From assembly GCA_937901435.1 (NCBI GenBank), contig CALGTJ010000587.1, positions 1 to 8,564 on the forward strand: 8,564 nucleotides of DNA. Direction: 5' to 3'. A program made the translations under genes and the position numbers. The notes below the pieces were generated by a model, which was given only the letters and a program-made list of their open reading frames with translations, did no database searches and was not told the DNA's origin. Source of the stretch: an uncultured Rhodobacter sp. (lineage in GTDB: Bacteria > Pseudomonadota > Alphaproteobacteria > Rhodobacterales > Rhodobacteraceae). Within the stretch, counting starts at the first letter, position 1. Each line of letters begins with the position of its first letter. This document shows, piece after piece, positions 6,777 to 8,564 of this stretch.

Positions 6777-7579
6777 GCGGCGGGTTGGGCGGACGATGGG
6801 ATTTGGGCGGCCTTGCGCTTTGGGTGGTAAGCCTTGTTCTGGTGGTGCTTTGGGCCTTTCCCATCTTTTGGGCGGTCTTCGCCACGGCAGGGCCGGCCGA
6901 TGCCACGGCCGGGTTCCTGCGCACCTATGCCAACGTTTTGTTCAACACTGATCTGGGGCGCTGGTATCTCAATTCCATCGTGACCTCGGGCGGCGTCACT
7001 CTCATTGTGATTGCCATATCCTCCACCTGTGGCTACGCGATTTCCCAGATCGAGTTCACCGGGCGACGGCTGCTTTGGTATGGCATTCTGGGCAGTTTCA
7101 TGATCCCGGTGCAGGCCCTGATCGTGAACCACTTTTTTCTGATTTACCAATGGGGGCTTCTCAATACCTGGCTCGGCGTGATCCTGCCCCAGCTGATCGC
7201 CCCCATTGCGGTGATCGTTTACAAGCAGTTCTTTGACAGCATCCCCCAAGAGCTGGGCGAGGCCGCCTTCCTTGATGGGGCCAAGCATTGGCAGATCTTT
7301 CTCAACATCTACCTGCCCATGAACTGGGGGGTGACCGTGGCCCTGGCGATCATCGTTTTCATTGGAGCCTGGAATGCCTTTTTGTGGCCCTTTCTGGCGG
7401 TGACCAAGCCCGAGATGATGAACGTCACGGTCAGTATCGCCCAAATCCGGTCCTATGGCGTCAGCGGCCTGGCGGCCGCGCTTATGGCGGGCCTTCCGGT
7501 CGTGGTCATCTACCTTCTGTTTCAGCGGCGAGTGACGGAGGCGGTTACGTTGTCGGTCGCGGAAAAGGACGAGGCGTAG
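6773..7579 (+). CDS. carbohydrate ABC transporter permease 2 (MalG/UgpE type)
   Basis: The 268-residue membrane protein has about six membrane segments (near 12-38, 69-90, 101-123, 131-150, 186-205 and 229-250). It carries the EAA loop ELGEAAFLDGAKHWQIFLNI (160-179) followed by YLPM, and the family pieces NSIV, IPVQALIV and FIGAWNAFLWPFLAV. It belongs to the MalG-like partner group and forms a heterodimer with permease 1. Its ATG overlaps the stop of permease 1 as ATGA, so translation is coupled. The C-terminus is normal for the family (LLFQRRVTEAVTLSVAE), so the gene looks intact. No ATPase gene follows it, although one is commonly found next in such operons; a transposase remnant lies about 140 bases downstream instead. 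Confidence 0.93.
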   Translation: MSGGLGGRWDLGGLALWVVSLVLVVLWAFPIFWAVFATAGPADATAGFLRTYANVLFNTDLGRWYLNSIVTSGGVTLIVIAISSTCGYAISQIEFTGRRLLWYGILGSFMIPVQALIVNHFFLIYQWGLLNTWLGVILPQLIAPIAVIVYKQFFDSIPQELGEAAFLDGAKHWQIFLNIYLPMNWGVTVALAIIVFIGAWNAFLWPFLAVTKPEMMNVTVSIAQIRSYGVSGLAAALMAGLPVVVIYLLFQRRVTEAVTLSVAEKDEA

Positions 7580-7721
7580 CGATACCCCTCCTGAAGATTC
7601 CGTCGAGATACATCCAGCCTTCGCCCTGGCTGACGATCTCTAATAAGTGGTTGGGACTGATGGGACATTACATGACCGAAATGGGCCTGACGCCCGCGAC
7701 GCGGCCAGGGCTTTCGGTCCA
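7580..7721. other. non-coding spacer after permease 2, before the transposase remnant
   Basis: Nothing recognisable is seen here: no ATPase or binding-protein start, no hairpin with a U-run, and no conserved protein motif in any frame. Together with the remnant that follows and a further 89 bases, it forms the 399-bp gap between permease 2 and the next intact start codon. Confidence 0.4.
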
Positions 7722-7889
7722 CGCACCAAGGATCGTCATAGCCGTACAGCCGGGCTGGCCAAGGTCTTCAAGCTGATGATTTCAAGGCAGAAAAGATTGC
7801 GAAGGTTCGAAGGTAATAACGGGCTGCCGGAGACTGTCCAGGGGATTGAGTTGCACGACAGAATCCGAATATTGCACATTGTGTCTTGA
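7722..7889 (+). pseudogene. decayed C-terminus of an IS256-family (Mutator-type) transposase
   Basis: One frame encodes about 55 residues that keep the order seen at the C-terminus of IS256-type transposases: an RTK..SRT-like piece, then KVFKLM, a basic stretch with QKRLRRFEGNN, and GLPETVQGIELHDRI before a stop at 7887-7889. In intact members this part usually reads like MVFKL...WRRL.G...LP.V..GV.F.DGI. Hallmark residues such as the Trp in WRR are changed, and there is no catalytic DDE domain upstream, so it is a dead fragment. It lies between the permease pair and the next gene and may mark an old insertion or deletion breakpoint. The assignment rests on motif recall, not on a search. Confidence 0.55.
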
Positions 7890-7920
7890 TCAGGCGTCAC
7901 CAACTTTTGCCCAAAAATTA
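7888..7920 (+). mobile_element. possible right-end sequence of the IS256-like remnant
   Basis: Directly after the remnant's stop comes GTCACCAACTTTTGCCC followed by an A/T-rich run. Terminal repeats of IS256-family elements commonly lie just past the transposase stop and have this kind of TTTG-containing, A/T-rich edge. The matching left end is not in the expected inverted orientation within the window, so the exact boundary cannot be set. Confidence 0.3.
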
Positions 7921-7978
7921 TTCCAGACATTTGGCCCGCTGTGATGGCAGGTCACGAATGCGCCCCTAAGGATACCAC

Positions 7979-8539
7979 ATGCGTTCGTATTCAATCACGA
8001 GATACCGCAAGTTATTGCTTGAGCTTGGTTTCAGAGATCGGGCAACCGCTGATTTAACCAAGCTTGCCCAAGACTTTAGCACCCCAAGACGCCGGGCGCT
8101 GGCGGCTCGGGAGTTGGCCTTTTTGGGCTTGGCGGCGGGGGGGGCATTGGACCATCAAGCCGCGCTTGATTCCCTTGAGTTGGCCCTGACTGCGGATGCC
8201 GATGAGGCCTATCGGCGCGCTGCTACGATTTTGGCGGCTGAAGCCCATCTGAATCTCGGCAAGGGCGAGCGAGCTCAGGCAATTCTGAATGAGCATCTGG
8301 CGTCTGACGCATGCTTGGACCTCTATCTCGGCCTTGCAAATTGCTTGGAGGGGCCGGACGAGAAATTGGCCCTTGTGAACAACTATATGCGCGCCAAGGG
8401 CTTGGCTGACGTGTCCCTAAAGCAGGTTGGGCAGGCCGCCCGTACCTACGATCGCCTGACGGTTGACGTGCAGGCCCTGAATGCAGGACCAGAGGCTGCG
8501 GATCAGCCCTTAGTTGTTCCATCCCTGATGATCACATAG
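7979..8539 (+). CDS. TPR-like helical protein, probably the truncated N-terminus of a family-2 glycosyltransferase
   Basis: The 186-residue product starts at ATG 7979, with TAAGGA 6 bases upstream. It is almost wholly helical, with alternating Ala/Leu-rich helices and TPR-like pieces (RRRALAARELAFLGLAAGG; AAEAHLNLGKGERAQAILNEHL), then an ANCLEG..EKLALVNNYMRAKGLA stretch. The final residues PLVVPSLMIT resemble the first strand of a GT-A glycosyltransferase (normally a PxVSVIMTTYN type of motif), and the TAG falls where the Tyr codon would be. Proteins with a TPR-like front and a GT2 domain behind occur in surface-polysaccharide loci of alphaproteobacteria. I therefore suspect a nonsense-truncated glycosyltransferase whose remainder lies beyond the window. 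A genuine short TPR protein is the alternative. No signal peptide or membrane segment is seen. Confidence 0.6.
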   Translation: MRSYSITRYRKLLLELGFRDRATADLTKLAQDFSTPRRRALAARELAFLGLAAGGALDHQAALDSLELALTADADEAYRRAATILAAEAHLNLGKGERAQAILNEHLASDACLDLYLGLANCLEGPDEKLALVNNYMRAKGLADVSLKQVGQAARTYDRLTVDVQALNAGPEAADQPLVVPSLMIT

Positions 8540-8564
8540 ACCCTCGCCGATCTGCACTTTTCAT

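Noticed and set aside
6740..7444. 234-codon minus-strand open frame
   Set aside because: It is antisense to permease 2, and its translation is rich in His, Gly and Pro repeats typical of shadow frames of membrane proteins.
1..8564. CRISPR array, tRNA, rRNA or toxin-antitoxin system
   Set aside because: No regularly spaced direct repeats, tRNA-like cloverleaf or rRNA-like sequence was seen, and no small gene pair has toxin-antitoxin features.

Overview
The window looks like chromosomal DNA from a fairly GC-rich alphaproteobacterium, most likely a member of the Rhodobacterales/Roseobacter group. That placement is inferred from protein style (arabinose-binding-type AraC regulator, AldO-like oxidase, sugar ABC permeases, TPR-plus-glycosyltransferase start) and base composition. 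No rRNA, tRNA or CRISPR array is visible. Seven complete genes, one gene cut by the window edge, one probably truncated gene and one transposase remnant can be supported.

Layout. Positions 1-482 (minus) hold the N-terminal half of a MATE-family efflux transporter. About 350 bp without a gene follow, holding a MerR/SoxR-like dyad. Next come three minus-strand genes that read like one operon: an alpha/beta hydrolase with an Asp-type nucleophile (2113-2982), an isochorismatase-type cysteine hydrolase (1369-2004) and a small polytopic membrane protein (836-1372) whose start overlaps the preceding stop by ATGA. An AraC-family regulator (3159-4157, plus) is divergent from this operon. The 176 bp between them carries two inverted repeats and is the obvious control region.

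A second divergent unit follows. A covalent-flavin alditol (xylitol/sorbitol-type) oxidase on the minus strand (4391-5656) faces two overlapping carbohydrate ABC permease genes on the plus strand (5886-6776 and 6773-7579). Together they suggest uptake of a sugar alcohol or related polyol and its oxidation to an aldose. The binding protein and ATPase expected with such permeases are not in the window. The sequence just after the second permease contains a decayed IS256-like transposase C-terminus, so the transport operon may have been cut short there.

The right end (7979-8539, plus) is a TPR-like helical protein. It ends in a stop exactly where a family-2 glycosyltransferase domain would be expected to begin, so it may be a broken glycosyltransferase.

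No clearly unprecedented system is visible. The parts most worth checking are the AraC-controlled hydrolase/hydrolase/membrane-protein operon of unknown substrate, the oxidase/permease pairing with missing ABC partners, and the broken genes at the right end.
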